Part shown: in pieces, positions 1-12,603 of the stretch
How positions within the stretch are numbered: position 1 is the first letter of the stretch
Layout: each line of letters starts with the position of its first letter
Assembly: GCA_021014325.1 (NCBI GenBank)
Contig: CM037461.1
Coordinates: forward strand, 6,663,501-6,727,500
DNA from: Plazaster borealis
Lineage: Eukaryota > Echinodermata > Asteroidea > Forcipulatida > Labidiasteridae
Reading direction: 5' to 3'
DNA: 64,000 bases
Program-made: the position numbers and the translations under genes
The notes under the pieces: model-generated
What the model was told of the DNA's origin: nothing
Database searches by the model: none
The model's input: only the letters and a program-made list of their open reading frames with translations

Positions 1-700
1 GCTTGGCCCAAACTTTATTATGGGGTCTGTGAACTCATTTGCTAAGGCCAGTCAAACGCCTGGGAAATGCTCACCCTTGTGCAATTGCCCGGCAAACAAA
101 ATTAAGGGATCCAATTAATGATTGGATTTGCTGCAGCGTTTCTTTCCTAAGTTACGCAATGTGGCTTGAATCATATTACACAAAGCCTGCCCTTTGTCAG
201 CTGGTACGCAAACCTGCTGTTCCACTGAATCACTTTCCAAGCCCAGAAAAAGTATGGATTATTAAACTTGGATTGCGGTCTTATCCAACGCAATTGGCAC
301 CCCTAATAATGAGGAACATACAACTGTACTCCTTCAAATGTATGTAATAACGCACCACAACTTGGCGCCGATGCTCCCACAAACAAAAATCATTCAAATA
401 ATGAGCAACCAACTCTGATTGGTTTACTTGACGCACCTTATATCCGATAAATGTGCTGAAAGTCTCAAAAGGAGACAGGATATGGCCATCCCATTGTAAA
501 CATAAATATTTACCAATCGAAAACCCAAAAGCTCATTAGGGGACACCCGTAGTAACAGGAAGGCCGAATTAATATCTGATTTGGTCATCCAAGCCCCGTG
601 ATCTGCCCCATATAACGTCCACTGCTTGATCGAATGACGTGTCATGCACAGTGCATTGACGTTTATCAATGAAATCCCTCTTTTTTTCCCCCCGACAATT
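1..700 (-). mobile_element. DIRS-type retrotransposon, reverse transcriptase/RNase H remnant
   Basis: Read on the minus strand, three separate stretches match DIRS-like (tyrosine-recombinase) retrotransposon polymerase. They are KSDINSAFLLLRVSPNE with LLGFRL near 540-590, LLGVPIALDKT followed by FLGLESDSVEQQ near 230-305, and QSLIGSLNFVCRAIAQG near 74-136. The last is the RNase H-proximal block typical of the group. The stretches lie in different frames with stop codons between them, so the copy is dead. It continues past the left edge of the window, where the rest of RNase H, a methyltransferase and a recombinase would be expected. The superfamily call is firm; the subfamily is unknown. Confidence 0.85.
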
Positions 701-1039
701 TATCGTCTACTAGTTGTGGCTACTGGGCAGCCGATGAAAGGCAATGAGAATCAAAACCACCCAAAAGGAGATCAGCGGCCTCACTGTTTGGGTAATGGCA
801 TAAGCAACGGCGCAGAACATTAAGTTATAATTGACATTAGGGGCACGGACATTCTCCCGTATTGTTTCGGCAGCCCAAGTTTGTTCGCCGTTTAATACCC
901 TTTAATAAAACTGTTAAACAACCTGCCTGGTTTAGGACCAGCCCGTTTTTTCAAACTGTGAGCCAAAGGTTTGGACGAGAAATTCCTAGGGCTCTGTACT
1001 GTCCTAGCGTATAGTGTCATAATTATTACTGTTAAATCT

Positions 1040-1513
1040 AATGTTGCTAGCCCTGCACACATTACATGTTGTTATCCCATGACCCTCCATTTACAACGTT
1101 TACATCTATGGGAAAACAGCAACGTTGCCAATGACAACCTTTGTCAGTGTTAAAAGCTAAACAATTATGGGCAGCAGATACCTGGTAGCCAGTGTCCGCC
1201 CTACCTGGAATAACAAAACCGGTCCGGACACATGCCCATAATACTGTTGTTCGTACTTGCATGCCCGGCACCAGAGCCGACTTAGCAGCCACTGTCACCC
1301 ACAATTCTAAATCTAAATCAGCCCATAATCTTGCTGGGTTAGCCTCTTGACACAGGTGGAATTGTTCGTCATAATTAATATGACCGCCAACCAAAACCTG
1401 GGAACTGCAAGGACGCGCTTTTTATTGTCTCCACATACCCTTCCAAATTCTGCACACCGACCCGGATGGGGTCCGATGTAAACAGACATAAATGTTGGAA
1501 GGCACTTGTCCAT
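1040..1513 (-). mobile_element. DIRS-type retrotransposon, Gag-like remnant
   Basis: Two overlapping minus-strand frames together resemble the capsid-like ORF1 of DIRS elements. The upstream frame has PTFMSVYIGPHPGRCAEF. The next frame has YDEQFHLCQEANPARLW, then LDLELWVTVAA, and a Cys/His cluster CLAFNTDKGCHWQRCCF. The frame change near 1390 shows decay. The fragment lies directly upstream of the RT remnant in the same orientation, as expected for ORF1 followed by the polymerase. The match rests on remembered family patterns, so it is less certain than the RT. Confidence 0.6.
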
Positions 1514-2995
1514 TTGTTTATTTAATCAATCTTTTGTTTTGCTTTGGAACGGAAGCTGGTTGAACCAGCACTTGATTGCCTTCAACCATGGAGGAAAGAA
1601 ATCCGCTGAAGTCATGGTGGAGCTATAGTGGCGTCTAGCGTCAAGGTAAAAACAGCATTGTTACAGAGTAATGCAACAAAGTCTACACACAGCCCGCCCC
1701 TCTACAATGATTAAATTATTGCCATAAATATTAAACAAAAAAGGGGGCATCTTGTCCAGCCTCTCTTTAACAACAAAGCAGCAGTGTGTTATAAACATTA
1801 TAATTACACCTGCAAGGCTTAAAGTGATTCCACCGCTGGTACATGCGGTTGGAGTACATGAGTCAGGCGCCCGCCTGAACTGGAGGGCGATGTCAGTGTT
1901 ACCACGGTGTTACCAAATTAACAATACAACCCTAACATGTTTAGACTAACCCCCATTCATTTGTTTGGTCGCAGGCAGTGGCCGTCCGCTTCCCTAATAA
2001 ATAATGCCAGACGTGTGAAGAGCGCCCCACAGGGAAGGACAGCCACGACCGGGGCTAACGTACACGTAAATAACAACATACAAATCATAACCTATTATAG
2101 CTGCAGTTAAAGGTTGTCACTTGCTGATTTGATTAATTAGCACTCAACCAGTTTACAGGGGTACAACTTGTTTCAGATCCAGTAGCCGGTTACGCAAACT
2201 CGAAAACCCTGTGAGAGAAACGAGAACGTAGTTTGGCCCCATGCTTGCTATCTCAGACCAACCTAATGTTTGGATTCTCTACAAGCAACCTAACCGCAAG
2301 GTTTTTATTTGCTTTAAACCATGCCAGCAGGAAGTTTAGGTTCATCCATGGGTTCATCGGCTGTTTCGGCGGTTGATGTGACTGGTTGTGGGTAGGGTCA
2401 ACACAATGTTTCCACTAGAGTATTATTAATCACAATAGTGGGCTTGGTATCATTAGAACTAAGTGGTAGTAATCTTGGTAATTTATGCAGATTATTATCT
2501 CCCATGATGGTACCCTCAGAACTATTGGCGTTATATGGTATTGGAAGCGTGCCCAACATTATTAGCACTACTAGGCCTATTAATACTATAAAAAACCAAG
2601 CCAATAACTGACTCGGAAGCAATATTACCACCGCTTGGTTATAGTTGCCCGGTCTGACAGTTTTGCATACTGACGATACTGCCAGACTCACCCAGTTCAG
2701 CGGATGGTCAAGGTGGCATGACGACTGGAACGCCTCGACGCCGAGCAGTCCAACGACCCTGGCCTCTGCTGGTGCTGCCACGACGACCACAAACCGGCTC
2801 CCACCACAGGCACTATAGTCCACTTTGAGCCGCCAGTCAAGAGGATCGACGACTCGTCCGCCGTTGCGAAGGCGTGCCCCCAAAAACTCCGTCGACGCAA
2901 ATTAATAAAAAAATCGTAAATTAGGACGGACGGGTGCCGCTCCACGAAATTGTTTTATAAAGTTAATTGAATACACAATCAATGATAAAATTTAA
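1514..2995. other. No recognisable gene; possible 5' part of the DIRS remnant
   Basis: No host gene is recognisable. Overlapping minus-strand frames between 2398 and 2945 include a hydrophobic run and a GC-richer block at 2690-2890. This could be degraded 5' sequence of the DIRS element, but no motif confirms that. Confidence 0.3.
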
Positions 2996-2998
2996 TTA

Positions 2999-3171
2999 TA
3001 GACCTTATGCATATGATGTCATTTCAGTAGGGCGCCCTCACTTAGAGGTCAAAAGGCGCTTGTTCATTGGCTAATCTTGTGCGCCGCGCGTACAAATCTG
3101 TGCGTTTCTATTGTTTCGTCATCGTTTTACCTCTAAGATGGCGGCTGGATGACGTCAATGCATAAGGTCTA
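2999..3171. mobile_element. MITE, 173 bp, TTA target duplication
   Basis: The ends are TAGACCTTATGCAT and its reverse complement. The element is flanked by TTA on both sides (2996-2998 and 3172-3174). The second tier of the arms is also related: ATGATGTCATT on the left and AATGACGTCATCC read inward on the right. A 3-bp TWA duplication with a short inverted repeat is typical of PIF/Harbinger-derived MITEs. It codes for nothing. Confidence 0.75.
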
Positions 3172-3174
3172 TTA

Positions 3175-5253
3175 GCAAAACGAAGACAGCAGTCCAGTGT
3201 GAACTGTATCTTATGCTAAAAACGAAATTAACTGTGTAAGCAAATTTCGATAAGATAAAGGCCTAGAATTAACTTCAACATAGGAGAGAACTATTGAAAG
3301 TTGTCATTGTTATGATGGGTCCTGATTGGTCCAGACTGGCCAATCGTTGCGAACCTTTGTGATACTGTGCATCCCTGTGGTGAAAGTAATTTCACTGTTA
3401 CGTAAACACTATGTGAGTGAGACAACGGAGGGCGCTATCCAGGGAGTGTATTGCAGCGTGTAAGACATTTTATCGCGGAGAGATAAAATGGAATATTGAT
3501 ATTTAACCACACTCAAAACGTCCTTTAAACAAGTACAAATCTTTCTGTAGTTTGGTTGTTTTTGTCCAAGGGTAATGAGAGTGGACATCACGCCTAGTGC
3601 GTGTTTAATCAGTTGTAGGCGCTGTTTGTGAACTGCTGTTGATGCTGGTGGGAAATTTCGTTGGCGATAAAGTTCAGCATTAGGTGATTTGCTCAGTGTT
3701 ACGTTTCTGACACTCAGTGCGTTTCAGTAGGAACGCTCAATGTGACGCGTTGATCGTATTCTCAAGTGTGTCCATTAGCGCCCAGAAAAAGGACGATAAT
3801 TTCGAGTACAAGAAATCCAACATTTAGTCTATCTTTGTCACTTTTTAATGATACACTGGTTTATTGTCTCTTTAATATTCCCATTATTATAACAGTGACA
3901 TAGTCAACAAAATACTACTCGATATTGAAAAATAACGTAAACCATGTAACCTTAAACATTGCACGTCATTTCCTGGCAGGCGAGAGACTAAACTGGTCAA
4001 TGGAAAATCTACCATTTTGTGTCATAATTGCAACAACAATTCTAGAGTTATAAAAATAACAGCCGGACACGTTTTAAGATGGCCCTCTTTTTATCCATAT
4101 CAAAAGTTGATACAAATCAAACAGTGCGTCTCCATGAAATAAAATATTTATTGTGTTCCTTCAATGGGGCTGTGCACAAATCATGCCTGCAGGAAGTCCA
4201 GGCTCTGTGACTTTATGTAAACACCAGATGTCACAGGTTATATGGTCTATAAATACAATAAAATATAGTCGTTGTCGATGGATGAGAAGTAGGTTTGTCA
4301 TCTCAAATTTTGATTCATTTGACACTTAATCATTGAAATTCCTTAATCATAACCAAACTTTTTTGTAATCTAAAGATTGTGCCTTGCATGATGTTAGGCA
4401 AAACAACTCAATCAGAGTCTTACAGTTTGCATCCCTGGTTACCATGGTGATAGACCTTGAGGGAGGATCCTCAATTGGGTCAGCCAAGGGAGTGAATGTT
4501 TCGAACACTGTACTTTAATGTTTGAATAGATGGAATTTACTAAGAATGAATTACTTGTGATTCATTCAGTTATGTTTTGTTTTCTTTCCTTTCTTTGTAC
4601 GCATTATAAAAAACTTAAGATTTCGTTTCTCGGTGACAACACTCCATCCACCCCACAGTGTAACCACTTGCAGTGTGTATTTTAAATAGTGAAAAATTTA
4701 TACTTTTTACCATCTAAACACTACAATGACAATAATATTCAATCGATTCAAATAAATGAAAAATATATTTAAATTGAGCATTCGTAAACTTCATGCGTAA
4801 ACATTTCTTGTGTTCTATTCAAATAATTTCAAATTAAAGTCTATCGGAATTTATATTCTCTTTAAAAAGAGAGTAGTCGAAAAACAAATTAAATCAAAAA
4901 AGGAGCATCAATAAACCCATCTATCTGATGAATTAAAAAACATCATGTCCACTATTGTTAATCCGTTTCCTTGTCAATGAGTTTCAAGGTTGCTGCCAAT
5001 GTATGAAATAACAGGTATTTATTATTGTTATAATTGGGGGGGGGGTGAACAAAGAAAAAATGATTTAATTTGATTTGATTTTATTGTACACATCGATGTA
5101 ATGGTAAACACTTTCAGAGTTTTCTGCCCGAATCCTTGGTGAGAATTGAACTATGATTTTCTGAATTCTAAACCGCACTTGGAAGATCCCACCATTCAAA
5201 TACATACTAGAGGGTCACATCCAAGTTCCATGGTATTTTTATTCAAACATTAC
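3175..5253. other. Gene-free AT-rich DNA
   Basis: I see no coding region, RNA gene or convincing transposon end here. There is a G-run at about 5036-5045. Confidence 0.5.
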
Positions 5254-5263
5254 TGCTCATAAC

Positions 5264-5375
5264 ATAATAGTGGCTCCTTATATAGCGCTCAAATCCGCCA
5301 CGCAGTGGCGCTCATGGCGCTCGAGGGTTTCTACCCTGGTTACTGGGCCATTGATTGCCTTCCTTAAACCATCTC
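5264..5375 (-). repeat. SINE tail fragment
   Basis: The minus strand ends in GCGCTATATAAGGAGCC, the kind of 3' tail seen on the complete SINE 400 bp downstream (GCGCTATACAAGAACT). Both also share the preceding stretch with the TGGGCCAATGA-like motif. The tRNA-derived head is missing, so this is a 5'-truncated copy. Confidence 0.5.
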
Positions 5376-5623
5376 AACTTCATTAGATACTTCAATTATT
5401 GAGGACTAAGCTAAACAATATGTTTATATTCATCAGCAAATACAAACATTGACAACAACCAGCTTATTAACTTATTGCCTATATCTATGTCTGTTTTGAA
5501 TATTAAATCAAAACATCAATTTGAAATCCTCCTCCAAAAGTAGTCTATAATTCAATAACAGCAAGTATATATACAACGAAATGACGAATATAGAAATTCA
5601 TCACTACTTGTTTTTCTTTCTCA

Positions 5624-6281
5624 GTTTCAATAAATCACAAAGAAATTATTATAAACTTTCATGATTCAGGAAAACCACATTTTTAGAAACATTGATTGGT
5701 TTGTGTACGCTTCTTAATAAGAACTAAAAACCAAATAATAATGATAATAACTAGTTCTTGTATAGCGCATTTTACAATAACATATCAATGCGCTTTAAAT
5801 TAGTGCCCTTGTCATTGGGCCAATAACATTACTTTAATCTTTCCCAATCCCTGGGTAGTATACAGCCCGAGCTGCCGTGGCGCTCAGAAGGCTTTTTTTT
5901 CAAATGCAATATCAACCCTTGAAGGTACCCATTTATACCCCCTGGTTGAGGAGAAGCAATTACAGTAAAGTATCTTGCTCCGGGACACAAATGTCATGTC
6001 CGGGGCCCGAACCCACACCCCGATGACTAAACCACAAGAGCTTGAATTCGATGCTCTGAACCGCTCGGCCATGACACCATATCAGAAATCAGTAATTTCT
6101 TCCCTAAATCGCTTCTCTAATTTTCTCTTTTTTTTTCTATCAATGTATTACAAAAAGACAATAATTACTGAATCAGCAAAATAATTATTCCCAGTTTCAG
6201 GAAATCACAAAACAAAATGTATGTATAATACTGAATCAGGAAAACCACATCTTCAGAAACATTGATTGATTTGTGTACGCT
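5624..6281. repeat. Direct repeat (about 90 bp) flanking a SINE
   Basis: A roughly 90-bp sequence containing TCAGGAAAACCACAT and ACATTGATTG occurs at 5624-5712 and again at 6190-6281, with the SINE between them. It is far longer than a target-site duplication. It probably reflects a small tandem duplication into which the SINE inserted, or an unequal exchange. Confidence 0.5.
5738..6078 (-). mobile_element. Full-length tRNA-derived SINE
   Basis: On the minus strand the head (6078 to 5992) has a tRNA-Leu/Ser type A box, TGGCCGAGCGG, and a decayed B box, GGTTCGGGCCC. The body follows with GAGCAAGATACTTTAC and TAATTGCTTC, and the tail is GCGCTATACAAGAACT before an AT-rich run. The same head and body occur at 40156 and 52485. 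The mutated B box suggests it is silent. Confidence 0.75.
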
Positions 6282-7190
6282 TTTTTTTTGAAGATTTAAA
6301 CAATCCTGCCACATACTTCCTTTTAGTAATAGTATAGTTGCATTTTAAATTATAAAAATGTATTGTTTGCTTATAATATACGAAATAAAACCCTACCCAG
6401 TAATTGCTTGCCTAAATCTCTCTATGTTTTTGGATGCAGTAAACGAAAATTATAATTGTAAGTGTCTATCAAGAAGAAATTACGCTTACATGAAGTATTA
6501 AGATGCTATTCTTTCCCGTCATTCAATTATTACCAAACAGTATTATAAGCTTTATTGAATCAGGACACAAATATTTTCTCTCTTATTTATAAATTGATTG
6601 TATTGATATTTTCAATCAGTAATAGTTTGTGTTGTTGTAATGAAGACCAAAGTCAGGCCAAAGTCTTGTGTCTAACTGTTTCAATTTAAAACCCCTAAAC
6701 TGTATCCGACTATCATTGATAATCTGAAGAAATGAGCACAATTAAAAAAAATCTAACCAATACACAAAAACGAAGCCAAGTCCATGCTGCTTGCGTCAAA
6801 CTCTCTTGGTTTTGGTAATTCAATCAAAACAAGCAATCTTAATTTTCCATTACTTACAAAGAGATGTAGTTCAGCATGTGAGTTCTAAAGGAACCAATAC
6901 ATATGCAGAACTGTGTGCAATTGTCATTACAATCAAACGCAACAAATCGTAGTTTAAAAAATAGTGGTAAAAACAAAAATGTTTATAATAATAACAAATC
7001 ATATTTCATAAATACCTTTGTTTTATATTAGGTACAATTTGCACCAGTTAAATACTACACGACTGCCATTGGTTACTGCAGCCAGTAGACCGTTGGGAAA
7101 ATGTGTATACCTCCTTTGTAATGTTGATTTCATACTTTTGTCAAAGCTAATAATTTTCCAGACGTTGTAGAGATAGTTTGACCAAACAAA
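6282..7190. other. Gene-free AT-rich DNA
   Basis: No coding region or mobile-element end is recognisable in this stretch. Confidence 0.5.
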
Positions 7191-7227
7191 AGTAACAAAT
7201 GTTACTTTTTAATTTTCTTTTGTGCTA

Positions 7228-7837
7228 CCACTCAACAATTTTATTTTGTTTTACCCATAATTGTTGAGTGGTGTTCATCGTCTTTTTTTTTTCTAGAGCA
7301 TCAAACAGAGTCTATTAGTTTTATTATGAAAACTACCGTTTATGTTTGTTCCAGTCAGAAGTTGTGTCCCCATCCCAGAATACTCCCAGCTACGGTACTA
7401 ACAAGGAGAACATTCACATTATTAAACATCAGACTTTAAACATAACATGCTTCTGTGAAGATTGTAATAAGTTCAACGTTTGAAGCTTTGCGCATGCGTA
7501 TTCCCAAAAGAGCAACGCCCAACTGAGACTTCAATTTGATTCGACAAGGCAAGAGCGCGACGTTTGTCACCAACTCGTGCAACTACTGGGGGAAACACAG
7601 CAGAGCTCGCCCTTTTGGCGAATTTAGTTCATCATTTTCTAATTACTTGAGTTCGGCAGAGCACAAAGGCAACGTTTAGCGCAAGCCTTACTTATTACAC
7701 AGGGAAATCGATGGAATAATTACTTCACTTTCCTCGGGGTTCATATTGATCAACTATATGACACTCTAATCTAAACTCCCATTAGGGAAGATTTAAGTGA
7801 CCATGGAAATGAAATTGCTTTGGTCGACAATCTGAAC
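7228..7837. repeat. 0.6 kb direct repeat, copy A
   Basis: This sequence is nearly identical to 8656-9258 and partly to 9606-9900. It opens with a hairpin (CCACTCAACAATT, with its complement at AATTGTTGAGTGG) and ends near GTGACCATGG. It has no clear TG...CA ends, so I cannot call it an LTR, although a repeat-spacer-repeat ladder is what recombining LTR elements produce. Confidence 0.7.
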
Positions 7838-8655
7838 GATTAACCATGCCATTTTGGCACCTAACTTCCCAAAAGAGGGTTTGTGTTCAACGCGAAAAGT
7901 GTATTACGCTACACAAACAACACACAAACCTCTTCAATTTGTTTTCAACCATCTCAATCAGTTATTTAGCGGAAAAGCAAACGGTTAACCATCGCCACCA
8001 AAATAATATAAAGAAAGTGAGTGACTCTCCTTCTTTATTGTGTACTACGGTAAATCGTCGCCATCAACACCCCCAGTATATCAGACATCTCTGCACTCCT
8101 TGTTCATGTGACTCACATGGTCAAGTGGTTATAACTTCCTCCTTCCAAGTACTTGTCCTGAGTTCGAATCACGGATGAAAAAGTCGTGTTAATTTTCTTC
8201 TTCTTTTTACGCCCTACTCTGCATGCAATGAATGTTCACTGTTTGTGCACAATCTTAATTTTGTTTAAGCCCTCCTTTTCATTTTGTATATTTGTTTTCG
8301 ATTATTTTTTCATGCTCAACAATTTCAGACAATCCCGGAATTATCTCGTTCGGGGGAACGGGGAGGGTATATTTATTGTCACATGGCCCAAGCAGTTTGG
8401 CCGGGATTGTAGGCCTATTGACGATTGCAATAGGCCACACATAACACTTAAATATTAATTGCAAAATCATAATGATAACAGATTAATCTGGTAATCTACT
8501 CTGTGGCAGTAGAATAGTCTCCCGAATTCCGAAATCTACTTCGCGGCAGTAGAATACATAGCAAGACAAGTTCTCAAAGATCAAAAATCTACACAGCAAG
8601 GTAGATATACACACGGTGTTACCGCAAGCCTAATATACATAATGATAACGTTCCC
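7838..8655. other. Spacer between repeat copies A and B
   Basis: No gene is recognised. The block 8340-8440 (TATATTTATTGTCACATGG) recurs at 9325-9375, and its end (TAGGCCTAT) recurs near 9900. Two short copies of ATCTACT plus GGCAGTAGAATA lie at 8490-8553. The spacer has therefore been duplicated along with the repeat. Confidence 0.5.
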
Positions 8656-9258
8656 CACTTAACAATTTTATTTTGTTTTACCCATCAATGTTGAGTGGTG
8701 TTCATCGTCCTTTTTTCTAGAGTATCAAACAAAGTCTATTAGTTTTATTATGAAAACTACCGTTTATGTTTGTTCCAGTCAGCAGTTGTGTCCCCATCCC
8801 AAAATACTCCCAGCTACGGTACCAACAAGGAGAACATTCACATTATTAAACATCAGACATTAAACATTACATGCTTCTGTGAAGATTGTAATAAGTTCAA
8901 CGTTTGAAGCTTTGCGCATGCGTATTCCAAAAAGAGCAACGCCCAACTGAGACTTCAATTTGATTCGACAAGGCAAGAGCGCGACGTTTGTCACCAACTC
9001 GTGCAACTACTGGGGGAAACACAGCAGAGCTCGCCCTTTTGGCGAGTTTAGTTCATCATTTTCTAATTACTTGAGTTGGGCAGGGCACAACAGCAACGTT
9101 TAGCGCAAGCCTTACTTATTACACAGGGAAATCGATGGAATAATTTCTTCACTTTCCTCGGGGTTCATATTGATCAACTATATGACAGTCTAATCTAAAC
9201 TCCCATTAGGGAAGATTTTAGTGACCATGGAGTTGAAATTGCTTTGGTCTACAATCCC
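8656..9258. repeat. 0.6 kb direct repeat, copy B
   Basis: This is the best-preserved partner of copy A, with only scattered substitutions and the same start and end. The short distance and high similarity indicate a recent local duplication. Confidence 0.7.
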
Positions 9259-9605
9259 TGCCATATCTCATCGGGCTCCGCCACCCACCCCCACCACCCC
9301 CCGGCCCCCGTTCATGAGTTGGGGAGCGGGGGAGGGTATATTTATTGTCACATGGCCCAAGCATTTTAGCAGGGATTGTCTGAAAGTTCGCTTAGTTTAT
9401 CTAAATGGAGTTGAGTGGACAGATATAAACTTCAATCTTTGGTGGAGCAGAGAAAATACAATAAGTGAAGAAAAGCATTGGATAGTTAGTACAGAAAGCA
9501 AGAGGCATTTGTCAACATGGTATTTCTTGGTTTAACCCTGCGTGACACCATAAACAAATTCACACTCGGACTCCCTTTTTTACTTACTTGTGGAGAACCA
9601 AATCA

Positions 9606-9900
9606 CTTCAATTTGATTCGACGAGGCAAGAGCGCGACGTTTGTCACCAACTCGTGCAACTACCGTGTAGGACAGCAGAGCTCGCCTTTTTGGCGAATTT
9701 AGTTCATCATTTTCTAATTACTTGAGTTTGGCAGGGCACAAGTACGACGTTTAGCGCAAGCCTTACTTATTACACAGGGAAATCGATAGAATAATTACTT
9801 CACTTTCCTCAGCGGCCATATTGATCCACTAAATGGCACTCTCATCGAAACTCCTACTATGGGAGATTTTAGTGACCATGGAAAAGAAATTGATTTGGTC
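9606..9900. repeat. 0.6 kb direct repeat, copy C (3' half)
   Basis: Only the second half of the repeat is present, starting at the TTCAATTTGATTCGAC block. It ends at the same GTGACCATGG boundary as copies A and B. Confidence 0.65.
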
Positions 9901-9940
9901 TAGGCCTATTTACGCTTGCAACAGGCCACACATCAGAGTA

Positions 9941-10984
9941 CGGCATTGAGCACACCGTTCCATACCAGATCTTACTGAGGTGAAGTTACGGTAAACGTGT
10001 AGATCGTCTGAACACAGAACCAGCTACGATTCAAGAGTTACGATACATCACAACAGTTTCGGTATAAAGTACTCTTAAATAGTGCATGCAAACAGTTAGT
10101 TTCGGAGGCGACTGGCTCTACCACGGCCTGCTATACTTCTGATATAAACTGAAGGTAGGTAATCATTCTAGCTAGTCATGTTCACAGCCGCAGTGGCGTA
10201 TGATATAATGGGTTGTTTTGTTGAATTACTCTTAGTCGTATTCCTTTAAATCTCGCGCATTGCGAGGCAAAACAAATGGAGGTGGTTTGCTGAAACACGT
10301 TTCGCATCATCGGCCTTAACAATACACTTACTTATTGGGCAGAGAATTGTCTTCCTAAGAACGGAGTGTTGTTTCTTCTCAAAAGTATTCATAAATATAA
10401 AACAATGGTTCAAGTAACTACCTGCGAATGTTTCCGTGTGCCACACCTTATAGAAAACAACGTTCTAGTCAGGATAACAAACCAGCGAGCGAAGCCTGGG
10501 GCCCGCTGTAGGGCCGCGGGAAAGTTTGTTGACAGTAATGTGCTCTCTATAGTGCAATCTAGGATGCTTTGGAGGCATTTTACACCTTATTTGTACCCAG
10601 TTGAAAATTTGCTTAATTGCCTTTTAACAACTGTTGTGTAATTTTGTTTAAGGTGGGATCAGTCGGCTAATATAAGGGGGCCACACGCTAGCCTTTTTTT
10701 TTTGAAAGAGCATACACTGGGATGTAGTGTCGTGTGTAGTGTAAGGCATTTTACGTGAAGAACGAGCAAACGCGAAGCCTTTCCGGAGTGTAAAGTCCGG
10801 GGCCTGCTGACTCGCCCAGAACATTTATTTGACATTTATAGAAAAACTGATGCTTTTTGTTGTAGAGAAACTCCAGATGCGTTTTAAAACATTGTTTGTT
10901 TGTTTGTTTGTTTGTTTTGTTTTTTGAACAAGATGTTGCACTAATTGCCTTTTATTTCTTTAATTTTCCTGACGGAATGCCTGT
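9941..10984. other. Gene-free DNA with a TTTG microsatellite
   Basis: No gene is supported. A (TTTG)n microsatellite lies at about 10889-10920. Two GC-richer patches (10480-10520 and 10780-10810) share GCGAAGCCT but are not rRNA or tRNA. Confidence 0.5.
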
Positions 10985-12182
10985 TTCTATCTAGTGTGCA
11001 ATGTCCTGCACCAGGGATATTGGGCCTGTAATGATTCTGCCATCACACTAAGTGTCATTGTTTTCGCTTTATTTATTTAACCATCACTCTCATAAATACT
11101 TGTATTGCCATTTTTAATCAGGCCAAACACTTTCTTGTCAAACACATCCCACTAAATATATTTGAGCATGCAGTACTAAAAACACTAGTTACCGTAACGT
11201 ACATCTCCCCATGTATTTGTATCGTATCGTGATAGAAGATAAAATAAGATCTGTGCATAATGATAAGTCTTGGACATAACTCATATGTCAAAAGTCTCCA
11301 ATTTTCGAAAGGCACCTTATAAGATAGATACTTGGCCTAAACAAGGTTGGCTTGTTTTTTCTCCATCAGGGCTGCAAGTAAACTCGAAAGCTTCTATATG
11401 TTTTAGAAATACAAAAACCCCTTAAAGGCACTGTACACGTTTGGTAATTACTCAAAATATATATTAGCATAAAAGCTTACTTGGTAACGAGCAACGGAGA
11501 GCTGTTGATGGTATAAAACATTGTGAGAAACGACTCCCTCTGAAGTAACGTAGTTTTTGAGAAAGAGGTAATTTCTCACTTAAATAATAAAAACTTCTTG
11601 CAAGAAGTTTTTTATTCCTATCTGAAAGCACACAAATTGTACAACAAGGGTGTTTTTTCTTTCATCATGTTCTTGCAACTTCAATGACCAATTGAGCCCA
11701 AATTTTCACAGGCTTGTTATTTTATGCATATGTTGGGATACACCAAGTGAGAACACTGGTCTTTGACAATACCAAACGTGTACGATGCCTTTAATTACCA
11801 AAAACGTACATGAAAGCCATGTAGCACTTTTACCTGCAAAGTATAACGCTGCAAGTATTGATTATGCGATCCACACAACCATCTCAACTTGAAGGTATGA
11901 CAATTGTGACGCCTTAGCATGGATATGGAGTAAATACATAAAGCCTAAATTATAGAAACGTTACTGCCCAATATTGTCTATAGGCAACGGATTTAAAAGT
12001 TATTGCAGTCGTATAACTAACGATGTTGAACGGAAACAGTACGGCCACATTTGATTGTGTCGTTTACCTTCAAGCGTATGATTGGTAGTTTGTGTATATC
12101 TCATTGCTGTGGAAACGGTGACGTCAATGGTGTCACGTGAAGCTAACTGAAGGAAATAAGTTGGTTACCAAAGATTTGGTTC
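10985..12182 (+). promoter_or_regulatory. Distal upstream region of lectin 1 (paralogous to 43.9-45.5 and 57.1-58.0 kb)
   Basis: Blocks here recur in order upstream of lectins 3 and 4: the TTGATCAGGCCAAAC-like block, GGACATAACTC, CTTGAAGGT, then TTGTGTCGTTTACC. They lead to a CRE palindrome TGACGTCA at 12119-12126, directly preceded by GCTGTGGAAAC. In lectins 3 and 4 this CRE lies about 190-200 bp before the start codon. Here it is 7.8 kb away, because of the element at 12187-19799. Regulatory function is inferred from conservation among the copies. Confidence 0.6.
11426..11790. mobile_element. TTAA-flanked MITE, copy 1
   Basis: Inverted ends AGGCACTGTACACGTTTGGTA and TACCAAACGTGTACGATGCCT are flanked by TTAA (11422-11425 and 11791-11794). 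An internal hairpin AACTTCTTGCAAGAAGTT lies near the middle. Related copies sit at 23110-23461 and 61537-61902. The duplicated region at 44983-44986 keeps the empty site as a single TTAA, which confirms the insertion and the 4-bp target duplication. Confidence 0.85.
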
Positions 12183-12198
12183 ATTTCGTCACGCGTAT

Positions 12199-12590
12199 CA
12201 CGAAGTAACCTATCTGTCAGAAATCATCATTTTTTGCAAATCGGGTTTTTTACAAATTATTAATATGCTCATTACTGTTAACATTTTCAGCACGTTTCAA
12301 TACAAGTAAAAACGACTTATCACGACTTATCATTATGTATCATTATGTATCATTATGTATTTTCACGAAGTGAACCATCTCGATACGCCACTTTACCAAT
12401 GAAATACAAAGCACTACAACGAAGTTCAGGCGCGCGTGTGTGACATTTACATTTTCACGAAGTGACCTATCTGGAAGCGTAGTATTTTCACGAAGTGACC
12501 TATCGCAATAGGTCTCAATATGCAATGTGTGTGTACACAGCGCTCTGCTGGCAAAACTGTTTTCTTCATTTTCACGAAGTAACGTATGTG
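12199..12590. repeat. Subterminal repeats of the 7.6 kb element
   Basis: The end motif CACGAAGTRACC recurs at about 12199, 12363, 12452, 12490 and 12568, several times preceded by TTTT. A small tandem repeat of CATTATGTAT (three copies) lies at about 12330-12360. Clustered copies of an end motif are typical of transposase-binding subterminal regions; that role is inferred. Only one copy is visible at the right end. Confidence 0.65.
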
Positions 12591-12603
12591 TTTAGGAATT
12601 AAT

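Noticed and set aside
10470..10810. GC-rich patches resembling rRNA fragments
   Set aside because: No recognisable rRNA core sequence; only the short GCGAAGCCT is shared between them.
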